This document shows, piece by piece, positions 1-11,900 of a stretch of 64,000 nt of DNA (its first letter is position 1; each line of letters starts with the position of its first letter). Under the pieces are notes generated by a model, which saw only the letters and a program-made list of their open reading frames with translations, ran no database searches and was not told the DNA's origin. Source of the DNA: Caenorhabditis elegans. Taxonomy: Eukaryota > Nematoda > Chromadorea > Rhabditida > Rhabditidae. The DNA is taken from the NCBI RefSeq assembly GCF_000002985.6, contig NC_003282.8, forward strand, positions 12,214,001 through 12,278,000. The letters run 5' to 3'. The position numbers were made by a program, and so were the translations under genes.

Positions 1-1986
1 TCAGAATCATGAATGACATTCTTGAAAAGAACAGCCAATGGATCGAATCTAAGAATCTCGACCTTGATTGGAGCAAGCTTCAGGAATGGCTTGTCTCTCT
101 TCAGATAACATCTCAGCTTGTTCTTCCATTTTGGCTCAACTGGTGGAATCTCTCCCCGACACAAAGCTTCATATGCATCTCTCTCAACAATTCCATCGTA
201 CTCAACTCTCTGCAAACAAAAATTTAAATTATAAAATACTAAGCAAAAAACCTTGTTAACAATTGGTGGCAAATCTCCAACCATATCCTTTCCTTGAAGC
301 ATGTCCTCATACCATTTCACATTTCCTTTGGCTCTCGGGTGATTTGGAGCAATTTTTGCGAGTCGTTTGGTGAGAGAAAGTGCACGACGAACATTTCCTT
401 GTTGGTAAAGAGAATATGCAAGATACTCGAGAATTTCCCATTCCTCAATTGTTGGTGGGTTCTCGTTTTCGATCTGGAAAATGTTTGATTAGGATTTGTT
501 GTTGGAATTTTGCTATGGAAAAAGTCCAGCTTAAGGTACGATAGATCATCAATCAAAAAATTGAGTAAGTACAAAGAAACCACCGTTAATATGATAGTTC
601 TCGTAGTGGTGCATAATTACAAATCTCAAGCAGCAAAAAACTTACTTTTTATACGAATAAATGGAGTTGAAAATGCTTTTCGCTTCCTGCGTGCCTGCCT
701 ACGCGTTTAAGTGCTCATATTTTTTGGTTTTAGGTTCGGCTTGAAAGCCGTATTTTCTAAACCAGGCTTACCTTAACCAACGCAACCTGCATCCACATCA
801 AGCAATGATAATAATCCTTCTGGTTATATGCAGATCTTCCAACTTCAAAAGTATCATGTCCAGAAAGCTTATTAGAAACCTTTTCTCCTCCAATAATACC
901 ATTTGACAAATCAAGAGTATCAAGACTGTAAGTATCCTGGAGTCTCAGAAGAGCAGTTGCTGCTCCACTCAAATCCTCTTCTCCTGGGAATTTGACCTCA
1001 CTACGAACTCGGTTATCAGTGATGTTCTTGAGGAAAGTTGAAGCTTTGTTATTCAACATTATATTTTCGACTTTCTTCCATTCGGTTGTTAATCTTTTGA
1101 TGAGAAGATAAGCATTGATTGGGTTCGTCACAAATTCTGGACCAACTGATTCGGCGTGAGCGTTTCGGTGCACGTATTCGTGAGCGTATCTGTAAAATGA
1201 TTTGTTTATTTGAGTCACCTTGATGTCCGAAAATGTTTAGTTTTTGTTAAAGTGAGACTTTCATGATATCACGTATTTCTTGGTATTGGCGAACATTTTT
1301 ATTCTTGGTGTGTGTACAATTTAGAAATTTAAGAATTTTTTGTGGCGTTTTGGTGGCCCTTGCGGACTGTCTAATCAAAAATAACTTGTTAAAAGTTCAA
1401 TAGATTTTGTGTACTTTGTCAATCGGTAATCGTGTAGGCAATAGACAGGCGTAAGATGTGCCCACGTGGAAGACTTTTTATCAAAAATTTAAAAAAAAAC
1501 CTATATTTCGAACCTACCAGAGGGGACATTTGATAAATATGGAGTTCAATCAATTTTGAATCAAAAACTCAACAATCAGCAAAAAACTAATTTTTACTGT
1601 AGCAAATGTTTTCATCTGTTGAAGAAACATAACTTTATTTTCTCCCAACACATGAAAATCAGAAAATTTTAATTCTAGATTCTGAGAATTGGAAATTTTG
1701 TTATAATCTACAATTCGGTTACTAAACGGCATTCTATCCCTGGAACCTACTCAATTTTGCAGTTCTACAGTACTCACCTCCTCAAGTCATCCAGCCTGGC
1801 TCTCTCTGCTTCGATATATTGGTCGATGATTGTTGTTACATCCTTCTCTGCTCCCAGCATATGCTGAAATCTCTAACTTAATTACATAATCATAGATTAA
1901 CTACTCACCTGCAAATCAGCAATTGCAGTGAACAAATCTGCATGAGCAAGTCCTGCCAAAAGGCAGACTAGCAAAACTGCTCTCAT
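1..1986 (-). CDS. phy-2: prolyl 4-hydroxylase alpha subunit, 5' part (PHY-2)
   Basis: This ER enzyme subunit hydroxylates proline in collagen, here mainly cuticle collagen, using Fe(II) and 2-oxoglutarate together with a PDI beta subunit. Exons read on the minus strand are 1909-1986, 1778-1863, 772-1189, 252-473 and 1-209; all phases join. The start encodes a signal peptide (MRAVLLVCLLAGLAHA) followed by the N-terminal dimerisation segment (DLFTAIADLQ). The large third exon and the fourth hold the coiled N-terminal and TPR-like peptide-binding domain (for example YNQKDYYHCLMWMQVALVK, YSLYQQGNVRRALSL). About 337 residues are visible. The catalytic double-stranded beta helix with its His-Asp-His iron ligands lies beyond base 1. 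I recognise the sequence as C. elegans PHY-2 from memory; a close paralogue such as DPY-18 is much less likely. Confidence 0.93.
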
Positions 1987-3122
1987 TCTGAAAGACAAAT
2001 CGATTTGTTTCCGAAATTTGAAAAGCTGTAGAACGTGAGAAATAGGGGGTCAAAATCAGTGCACAACTGACATGTTCGAGGTCAAAATCGGTGGCGAGAG
2101 AGTGAGAGACTACGAGAAAAAGATGAACACAGCAGATGAGAAGTGTAGAGAGCAGCCGTCTGCACCAGCACTTTTTGTATATTTTTACAATTTGAGGGGG
2201 GATGATGATGAAGAGGGAGGTGTACGTGGAACGGATGTTGAAGTTTATAAACAAAAGTTGCATTGTGTGACACATTTATATGAATATATTTATGAAAAAG
2301 AAGAATAGACAAAGAATAATAGAGTTTAGCATTCACCTGTCAACCTTGTCTGGAGGCAGGATAGAGTTAGGCCAGACACCGCCTGTCTATATGGGAAAAG
2401 TTCATTCCCATTTTGCCAGTAGGCACGTCCGTCGCCTTGTAGGCAGGTAGACAAGTATGTACCTACATAAAGGCCTACGTGATTTATTGTGTGATCCTTT
2501 TTTCCTTATCTCTGGAGCTTCAAAAAATGGTTTTTTTTTTCAGAATAATTTAATTCCAAGAGTTCTAAAATATGAAGGAATAAATCTAGATGAAACCGCA
2601 AAAAACTATCTCTTCCAGTTTTGATTAGTGCCTCAAAGACCAAATAAATATAAAAGGATATCTGAGGTCACCTTAGATCTCAATCTTTTATAGATTACCA
2701 CTACAGAGATATAGATGAACTCAGTATTTTTTTGTGGAAAATGTATGTGTTCAAAATGCGTTTCAAGCTTTTTATACAAAACTTTAAAAAAATTATTCAA
2801 TTTTTAGGTTCATAGTGTTCCAAAACTGTATGGTCATCTGATTTTTGGAAACATTTCACTTGGTTATGCCTTATTAAAATTCTGTAAATATGGTTAATAG
2901 AGAATAGAAAATGGTAAAAATATACTAGATAAAATGCGAATAAATAATATTATTTTCAACAGCAAGACAGATTGATAACCCTTGTTTACAGCATGATGAT
3001 TTCAGATAAAATGAGGTTTCTTAGAATTTTTAGAACTATAAATTTCAAAACCTGGACTAAAAAAGTTAAATGATACACTGACATTCGATTTTTAATTTTT
3101 ACATTTTCAAGTTTGATTTTAA

Positions 3123-3398
3123 CTAAAAATACAGAATGTACACATTCCTAAAGAATATAAAACCTTCAAACTTTGGAATATATGTCAAGATTAATAGCGG
3201 ATTCGCTAAAAAAAACAGAGAAAAGCAATCAGACCGTCTAAGGTGATGTGGAAGTCTTTTCGCCGCGTCGCGCGATTCTCGAAGAAGAAGAAACTTCCTG
3301 ATTGCCTGCGTTTCCGATCTCTCAATTAGATTTTGCACGTAGGAACGGACGGTGTCTTCTCGATCCAGTGGATGATTGACCTCCATTAACAATACCAA
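3123..3398 (-). CDS. weak candidate exon, unknown
   Basis: The first ~53 codons (MEVNHPLDREDTVRSYVQNL, then an arginine-rich helix-like stretch ending KRLPHHLRR) are GC-richer than the surroundings and look like coding sequence. After that the frame becomes hydrophobic and AT-rich, which looks like read-through into an intron. I see no convincing partner exon. It may be a first exon, a relic, or an unrelated conserved block upstream of phy-2. I do not recognise it. Confidence 0.25.
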   Translation of the reverse strand: MVLLMEVNHPLDREDTVRSYVQNLIERSETQAIRKFLLLRESRDAAKRLPHHLRRSDCFSLFFLANPLLILTYIPKFEGFIFFRNVYILYF

Positions 3399-4471
3399 TA
3401 ACTAGGTTGAATCGCGCAAGATTTATGGATGACGTGGAAATGAAAAGAATGAAAATGGGAAGGTGAGGATAATTGGAGATTGATGAGGAAATTGGGTATT
3501 AATTAGTTTTCAATTTAATTAAATTAATTAGGGGGAATTCAAAGTTTTGAGTTTTCTTAACCAATACATGTATTGCAAAGTCAGATAAAAAGCTAAAAGT
3601 AGAAAAATTATGATGAAATTCTTTAATAATCATAGAATTTGAAAAAAAAAAGAATCAGATAAAACTTGATTTTCAGCGTTTTCAGCTATAGACTATAGTC
3701 TAAAGCTTTGATATATTTTCATAGATCTTTGCTATTTATTAAATTTATTAAATTGATTAAAACAAAAGTTAATCTTGATTTAGACGGAGTTTGTTGCTCC
3801 ACTTCCAAAACGATAATTCAGGTCTTGAAAAAATTAAATAAATGTTAAATGAATTTCGGTAAATTTCCTGACAATTTCAGTGTGCTAGCAAAAGCATAAA
3901 TTTACTTGTAATGGTCCAACATCACCGAAAATCACAATAAAACAATTAAAAACTTTTCTGAATCACCTCTACGATTTTTGAAAGGTTTCAGTCAAAGTTT
4001 TGGTTTGGTACACTTCCTAACCTAATATTAAATGAGTCAATTGAAAACTTCCAAATTTCTAAAATAAAAATTTCGACACATTTGGAAATATTGAAGAAAT
4101 GTTGCATTTTCAAATCACTGTGACATTTGAATGCAATAAAAGCTGTGTAAGAATAGTTAGAAATTTGTTGAATAAACATTTTTGGATATCTTCTGAAAAT
4201 ATATATAGGAATAACTGGCGATTTGCCACTTTTTGACTTAAAAAAAGGCAACTTTTCGGACTGAAAAACCAAAAACGGAAGCTGAAAAGGCGCGAAGCCG
4301 CTGAAGTGTGTAGATCTTTATATAAGATGGGGGCGCAGACGTGAGAAGAAGCCGAGACGGTTTACACCCTGTCGCACAGTCTCTCTCTTCCTCCTTTATT
4401 TCCAACTTCTACGTGTCAGATGCGCAGTCGACGTGCATATTCCGATGCCTACGTGACTGTGATGCTGCAGT

Positions 4472-4741
4472 TTGGTAGTAATGTTTGTGAATAAGAAAGA
4501 GGATGAGGAGACGCCACCACTCGATCAGCGGGTGCCAGATGGTGAAAGAGAAAGACCAGAAGCACTAGGCAACTGGGAGGAGGAGAAGCGGATTGAAAAA
4601 CTTTCTGAGGATGTGATGGATGAAAGGATATTTGGAAAAGGAGACAGAGACCGGTATTACCGGAAGAAAACTATTAATTGTTTTACAACTGATACGGTTT
4701 CTGAAATTAAAAATATTGGAAATTCATTTTTCCATCGTTGA
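4472..4741 (+). CDS. weak candidate ORF, acidic/charged, unknown
   Basis: This 89-codon frame is rich in E, R and D (for example EALGNWEEEKRIEKLSEDVM), which is unusual for random AT-rich worm DNA. A TATA-like box and CT-rich tract lie 100-150 bp upstream. There is no recognised domain, no clear splice sites and no signal peptide. It could be a chance frame in a GC-rich promoter block. Confidence 0.2.
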   Translation: MVVMFVNKKEDEETPPLDQRVPDGERERPEALGNWEEEKRIEKLSEDVMDERIFGKGDRDRYYRKKTINCFTTDTVSEIKNIGNSFFHR

Positions 4742-5683
4742 AAACAGGGCGAACAAAATAAATAGGAAGAAGTCTAACATTTAATAGTCTTCAAAATGAT
4801 TTAGATCTAGACTTAGGCAAACCTACGTAGTTGGTACTGCCTGCCAATGAGGCAGCCTATACCTACGCGCCTAGCCCAATCTTAACCTTTCAGGTAGGCA
4901 GCTAAAGTACCAACCATTTTCCAAAACAGGAGAGATTTGAATTACTTTTTCAATTTCCTTCATCAGCATATTGATATGATAGAATTGGCAAAAGAAATCT
5001 AAAAAAAACGGAACTGGTCAGCTAAACAGGTTTTCTTTCTCGCTTGATGGGCAGAAAGGCATCCAAATCTAATGAATTTTGTTTCGTTGTGAAACATGAG
5101 AAATTGAGGAGAGGACAGAAAAAGGGAAGTGCCAAGAGGAAGTAGATGTAGGTAAAATAAAGATGAAAACTATAGACAGAAAGTAATAAAAAAGGAAGGC
5201 AGCACAACCGAATAAGTGTGAAGTTTTCAGGTACATCGTAACGCCTTTGTGCTTGCCAGAAGATTTAGGCAAGCTTGTAGGCGCGAGGCAGGCAAAGGTC
5301 TTGAGAAAAACTAATATTTTTGTGCCTTCCTCTGATTGTGAGCAAAAATTAAATGATTTCACAGTCCCGAAAATAAGTGCTGTCGAAAAATTATTTATTT
5401 ATTTTGAAAACTTTTATTCGCAACTTAAAAAAATAAAGACTCGAACTCAATAAGAAATTTGAAAATGAGATAGTTTTCAACTCACTTAATTTTAAAGCCT
5501 AGAATTAAAAATTAACAAAACAAAAATCCACGTAGTACCTTCCCTAGTGTGTCAAATTGAGATTACATCTCCTTCTTACCTGCTTTTGTTTCTTTTCTCC
5601 CCAAATGTTCTCACTCATCCCGAAATTCATTCAATTTTCCTGATTTTTCTCATCCTGGTTTCCCTTTTTCCACTACTCCAAAC

Positions 5684-8600
5684 ATGATGATCGATCGACG
5701 AAACAAACGAAGTGTTCATATATTTTTGTTACTTATCACTTTTCTCGGAATTTCAGGTGTTTGCTTCTGGTTTTATAGGTAATTTCTTAAAATAACAAAT
5801 ATTAAAATTCTGAAATTTTACAGCAATCCCGACGATGATGTGTTTGATTTCTTTCCACGTAAGTCAAATAAATTTGGAGCAATTTGGAGCAATTTAAAAT
5901 TTATACATGAAACTTTTAAAAAAATTTACCTACTCAAATCTATATCTGGCAACAAGAAAAAATTATATACCTTACTTATACCAAAATGTGAAATATTTAA
6001 AATTTTCAGCTGAAGTAAAAGCCAATCAAAGAACAGAACAGCAAATTGCGCTTGAAAAAGTTCGACAACTACAACTGAATGGTAAGTAGAACAGAAAAAC
6101 AAATGTAGCTTGAGAAATAAAAATTATCAACTATGAAGTTGTAGGAAAGCAGGTGACAATTATTTAGGTAGATGAAATCTGTCAGAAAAAATTACCTTAC
6201 AATCCGAGTTATACCATTTAAAATTATTTGATTTTAAAAAAATCAGGATTTGGAAACGTGGCGGCTGAAACCTATTACGATGATCAACCAAATAGACATA
6301 ACTCCGACAACTCACCAAATTCGGAATTCGAGAGCGCAAAAATCCTTTTTCAACAAAGGAATTTATCGATAAAAAGAGACAGTTGGTTATATTTTTTTTT
6401 CAAGTTTTGCAGTTTTCAATTATTGTCAGCCACGTGTGTATAATTCTTGCAGTTCCCCTGAATGAAAGTGGTGAAAAACTGACAATCGATTCGTTTTATG
6501 ATGACAAGTTGAAACAGAAGCAGGAAGAGGAACAAGTTGTCGTGCCGAGTAAGCTTTTTTAAATTTTAGTCATCTGAAATTTTTCTTAAATATTTGGTCA
6601 ATTTTAATTTCAGGACCTGAAATTGATAATGAGGAGATAACAACAATAAACCTTGAAGAACGAATGAATTCAAAGTTTGCAGAAACTGAAAAAGGTTAGT
6701 ACTTTACTGAATAAGTTGGTACAGAAATTTCAACTAAATGTTTCCGTATTTTTTGCTGAAATTTTTTTAAACTTTGCTTGAATTGCCAAAGTTAACTATT
6801 CCAGGTACCGAAGATAATCACGAGGAGCCGACTACAATTAAATTTGAAGAAAATACGACGTTGAGAAACCCTGAAAGTTCTGAAAAAGGTAGAACTTTGG
6901 AATTTTATTCCCCAGTCATGTCTTTCCTCTCCGTGTGTGCCTCAGCCATGTCCCGGAATTTTTTTTGGAGAATTAAAAAATTTATTTAAATTAAAAAATG
7001 ATTAATAAGATATTTCAGAACCCAAAATTGATCAAAATGATTCGATAACCATTAGCTTTGAAAAAATGTTGACTCCAAAAAATGAAGAGTATGAGAGAGG
7101 TTAGTGAGATTTAAATTTTTACAGTATAATTTAAAAAAATGTACTTCACAAGGATTTCATGAAAATATATTAATAACAACACGAAATCACTAAATATAAT
7201 GATACAGAATTTCAAATTTTAAAACCATTGCCAATTTACTGTCAATAATTTTTGAAATTTGATTTTAGAGCAATTTTGCATGTTTTAGAGCAATTTTTTA
7301 GAGCAATTTTGCAGAAAATTCGAATAGTTGACGCATACATAGTTAGAATATATTATAAAATTTTACTGTTACAGAAATTTGATATAATCTGCAAAATTGA
7401 ATCACTTTGTAAAAAACTATCGTTCTGGGCTCCTCGATGTCATGCATGATTCAAAGTAATTTTTACGATAGTCTGGTGCACAAGCCAGTTGAAATTTAGA
7501 CGCCCCCGGTTTTTATCTAAAATTTCAAACAATAAAGTATTTAAGCTCACCTCTAAAAAAGGTCCCTTTTCAAGTTGATATGCATGTTTTCCTTACAATT
7601 AGTTTTCTCCCTTCATTCATCATTTATAAATATTTAAATGAAGTCTTATTAAATGAGACCACCCATCTTCGTTCCAAATCATCCACTTTATTAAAAAAAA
7701 ATCATCATAAAAAGTTCAAAAAGTAGAGAGATAAAAATCGTCATGCAAAATGTGGATGTGAAGTTATTCCTTTTTTCTCTTCTTTGAAACGAAACAAAAT
7801 GACCATGCCAGTCCGTACAGAACATGTAATCGCTTATAGAAATCTAAACAAAAGAAGCTGTCGTTTCTCTCTTCCCTGTTTCAAAATATCAGATTTATTC
7901 CGTCTTCTTGACGTTCTGCTTTTTCACCAAAAATACGTAAACCTCATTTCTGATCATTCTCATTCCACTGTTGAATGAGATTTTGATGAAATAGTGGTGA
8001 CATAATCCACAATGAACCCAAACTATTTATTAAGATCTTGTTTATATGGTGTCATATTCTTTTCACTTGTTGTTACTGCTAAAATTCTAATTAGTTATTA
8101 TAGTTATGGTAAGCTTTGTATTTCTTTCATTGTTGGTTTTGGGTTTTAAACTTTTGATAACTCTCTGATATTAGCTTTCAAAGTCTTTTTGTTTCATAAA
8201 TAAGTTGCCCCAGAATGAATTTCTATGAATTTCTAGTGTAATTCTCAGACTTTCTTGACATCTAGATTTTCGGTAAATTTGACACTGGCGATTTTGTACT
8301 CGTATAATTTAAAAAAAAAACTGTTTAGAACTGAGAAAAAACCCGTGAAAATGTATTATTTCAGAGGCAAAACCCCTTCAATCTGTGTATTTTCGTAATT
8401 GTCTTCCGTTTTCATTAGATATTTTAACAGAATTTTCTTCATTTTCCAGATAGTTCTGATAAACAATTCTGCGCTAGATTCTGTAATTTAAAGTTCTCAC
8501 TAAACCACCCAATAAAAAATATTTTCTAAAACCTTTATCTTCCAATTTTTAGGCGCAGAAGAATCCATCACTGCAAGTAGTGATGATTTCGAGATGATTC

Positions 8601-8821
8601 CAAAAAATGAGACAGATTCATTGGATATTATTGGAAAATCTGAAGCAGTAAAATCATGGCTTGAAAAACGAAAAAATCTCCCCAAATCACTATCAGAAGT
8701 AGAATCATCTCTTCATGTTGATGAAGCTGCTCAATTAAGTCATAAAAGAAATCAAATAGTTGAGCCATCAGATCCAGACATTGAGAGAAGACAAAATCGA
8801 ATGCACCAGTTTAAGTTTTAG
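5684..8821 (+). CDS. single-pass membrane protein with repeated acidic modules, unknown function
   Basis: Nine exons join in phase: 5684-5778, 5824-5858, 6010-6081, 6247-6381, 6453-6548, 6614-6694, 6805-6888, 7019-7099, 8553-8821, giving 315 residues. A short basic N-terminus (MMIDRRNKRS) precedes one hydrophobic segment (VHIFLLLITFLGISGVCFWF, residues ~11-31), so type II anchoring or a signal anchor is likely. The rest is acidic and low complexity. Exons 6, 7 and 8 are 81, 84 and 81 bp, are all phase-1 symmetric, and encode related modules with the pattern E-x-x-T-x-x-F/L-E-E followed by xE-K/R; exon 5 looks like a fourth, diverged copy. The last exon is a helical charged region (SEAVKSWLEKRKNLPKSL). 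I know no family for it. The last intron is 1453 bp. Confidence 0.8.
7100..8552 (+). other. long last intron of the 5684 gene
   Basis: This 1453-bp intron is bounded by AGAG|GTTAGT and TTTTTAG|GC. It is AT-rich with short direct repeats near 7260-7310 (TTTAGAGCAATTTT). No further copy of the acidic exon module and no gene was found in it. Confidence 0.6.
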
Positions 8822-8922
8822 CTAATTTTTGTTGGTTTTTTTTTTGGAAATTGTATGAAAATACTTGAATTAAATCTTAAATTTATTAAACTTTAAACTT
8901 TCTCAAAAAAAAAAAATTAAAA

Positions 8923-11900
8923 TCAAACATGTGAGGAAACTTTTAAACTAATCGTTTCCACGTTGTTCAGAATGCTGATCAATTGAGCACGAACTCTGAA
9001 AATTGAAATATATTAGTTGAAATTAATTCAAAAAAATACTCACTTATCCTGACCGGATCCTAAGCTCTCCAGAGCTGTCATCACAGATTTCTTGGTTTCT
9101 TGATTCAATTCCTTGATGGATTTCAGAGTTGCTGTTGTTTTTTCACTGCTTTCGCGGGTCTGAAAATATTTTAGCGTTGATAATTTGATGACTGACTTTT
9201 TCCTACTTTTGAAACAGAAAATTTTTTCTACGAGAAAATTTCTAGTTGTAATTTATTTTTCGAAAGTTCAAATGAAAAAATAGTAACTTGTACTTTGTAG
9301 TAGGCACATGTACGAGGCATAAGGCAGGAATATTTTTTTCCAATAACAATACTGTAATGATTTTTTCATATTCAAAACTTACAGAACTTCCTTTGGTAGA
9401 CATTGCAGTTCCTTGTGGTGCATCAAAAGCATCGGAACGAATAACTCCAGTCTTTTTATATCTCTCAATAACATCCAACATTCTCTTTTTTGGGCCGTAT
9501 GCAATGTTCATATCAACAAAATCTTGCTCTTTCAACTCAAAAAACACTTCCAAATCGACATTTTCATGTTTAAACTGATCGATGTATCGACTTAAATCCA
9601 TTTCTTCCAACAACTCGGAGAGTCTTCGAGGTCCTCGATTTCCAGTTTTAGATGATTGTTTCGCAATCTCGGCTTGATGTTCGCTGATTAGTTGTAGAAT
9701 TTTATTGTTATCACACGCAAGTGCAGCTGCATTTTCTCCTTTTGCATTTTTCAATTCAAGATTTCCTCCTTTCTCTAAAAGTGCAATAAATGTGATTTCA
9801 TGCCCAGCCATTGCAGCTTCATGAACTGGTGTTGTTCCTTCGGAATCTGCTGCATTTGGGTCACATCCGGCTGCCAATAGAGTATCCACAACCTTAAATT
9901 GCACAATTTTAACGGTTTAGGCCTAGCTACAGTAGTGTTCTGTACCTATGGTTTCTGTTCATACTTAAAATTAAATAAAAATGGCTGTGCATTCAATGAG
10001 CGTCACATGTGAAAAAAGTTCAAGCATAAAAATAAAGCAAATAGATTTTTTGGTTAAATTAATTTAGATACACAGGTGATTCGCGAGTACGAGTTTTATG
10101 CTTCATCCGAAGTTCGCGCGTGCTTCGAATGGGTACTTGAAAACATAAGCAAAAATGAAGCAAAATGCTCGTCTTTGCGAACAAACTCGAGCATAAAGGG
10201 CACATTGCGAAAACAATTTATGCTTCCTTTTTTAACTTATATCAGCTGAAAAATTTAATAACAGTTGATAGTTCATATAAATTTTATTTTTTAAAAAAAT
10301 TAAACAAATTTTGAAAAAAAAAGGAAAAAAATCGATAATTATTCGGACGCTCGGCGAAGTCGCATTCGGAGATCACAAATTGGGATTGCATCCATCTCCA
10401 GATATCCAGTGTGATGAATTAGAGACGATTTCGATGCAACTGTCGCGGCTACTTGACGATGACGGTTTAAAGTGAGATTATGACGAGCTGATCTTGGATT
10501 TTATCTGAAAAATAATAGTTGGTTATCGAGAATCCAGTAACTTTTCGAATATTTTATCAACAAAACCAACCGTTTCCCAAGTTTTCCAATCAATAACGTC
10601 GTTCATTCTCGGCGGGCTTTCCGGTTCATCCAATTGAGGCTCAATGCCGGCGTTGAGCGTTTGGCGGATTTTCATCATCGGAAAAATCGAATCGAGCCAC
10701 AATTTGAGATGCTTGGCAAATAGCAACTCCGGTGAGAGATTCCATATAAACTTTAGACGTCTCTGGAGTTTGGATGGGAGTGCTGCTAATTCTGAAAATT
10801 CGAGTTGATAAAACTTTGGGTTAAAAAATTAATGATTACATTGATAAATTGAGCACAAATTTCCGACTTCCGGTCTTTAATTGTAGCATGGAAGCGAGCA
10901 ATCGGATGGAAGAGCACCGAGAAGAATTATCCAGATCGTTTGGCTGAAAATCGAGTTAATAAAATCAGAATATCAAAATAGCAGCAACTTACTTGGCATC
11001 AGTGTCAAAAGCAGTTGCGATGGATTCCGTGTCGGATCCGCTGATGAATCGACGCCTCAACGTCGGAAATGCTGAAACACGAGTATATTTACGGAAAATA
11101 ATTATTTTTGCCAAAAAATCAAAGAATTGGTGAAGAAAACTATGAAAAATCGAAGAAAAAGAAAACAATATATAAAAAATAATTTCGAAAATGAGGAGGA
11201 TTTACGGTAAAGAGGGCGCGTAAGGGGGGACCCTTATGAATTTCAAAAATCCGAAAAATTTTTTTTTTGAAAACTTGCTTTTAAATCATCAGATACAGTA
11301 GTAAATGATATTTACTCTATTTGTGTCAATTTAAACGTTAGAAAGAAAGTTTTTAGCTGAGAAAATGACTATTTCTTGAAGGGTTCAAAAAATAGTATAT
11401 GTTTTTGAAGCTGTGAGCGTCCTTGGACATACAAGATATCAAAAAACGATCAACTACAAATTTGTTTAGCTTGTTATGGAAAATGTTTTAAAAATAAAAA
11501 ATTTTTCTTATATGTGTAATGTGCCAAAATATGGCTTGTTGAAGTCAGTGATGTTTTGCTCTTACTCAACTGTGCCCACTTCTTGAACATGCAAGATAGA
11601 AAAATATTGCCAACTAATAACTCGTTGTTCAGTTGATTTCTGACAACTTTTCAGTTGAAGAAAGTTTTGTATTTTACGTCTCAAGGAAGTTAGGAGCTCT
11701 CAAACATACTATGTTTCAATGACCCAACTCTAGACTTTCCATGATTTCTTGGCTGAACATTCATTGTGAACTCTCACACTTGTAGAAAATATCAAACTGA
11801 TCATTTTCTACACGTTCACCATGTTTTCGAAAAAATTTTCAAAACAAAAAAATTTCATCAAAAATTTTATATCATAAGGGGGGACCCTTATGATTTTCGA

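Larger units (their letters stand above)
1987..5683. other. long intergenic region between divergent genes
   Basis: This 3.7 kb lies upstream of both phy-2 (minus) and the plus-strand gene at 5684. It is mostly AT-rich. It holds several dispersed fragments of the TGCCTAC/GTAGGCAGG repeat (about 2340-2480, 4815-4910, 5230-5300). It also holds a GC-richer block at 3220-3400 and another at 4290-4640; weak ORFs in these are listed separately. A TATA-like string (TTTATATAAGATGGGGG) occurs near 4317. No confident gene is visible. Confidence 0.6.
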
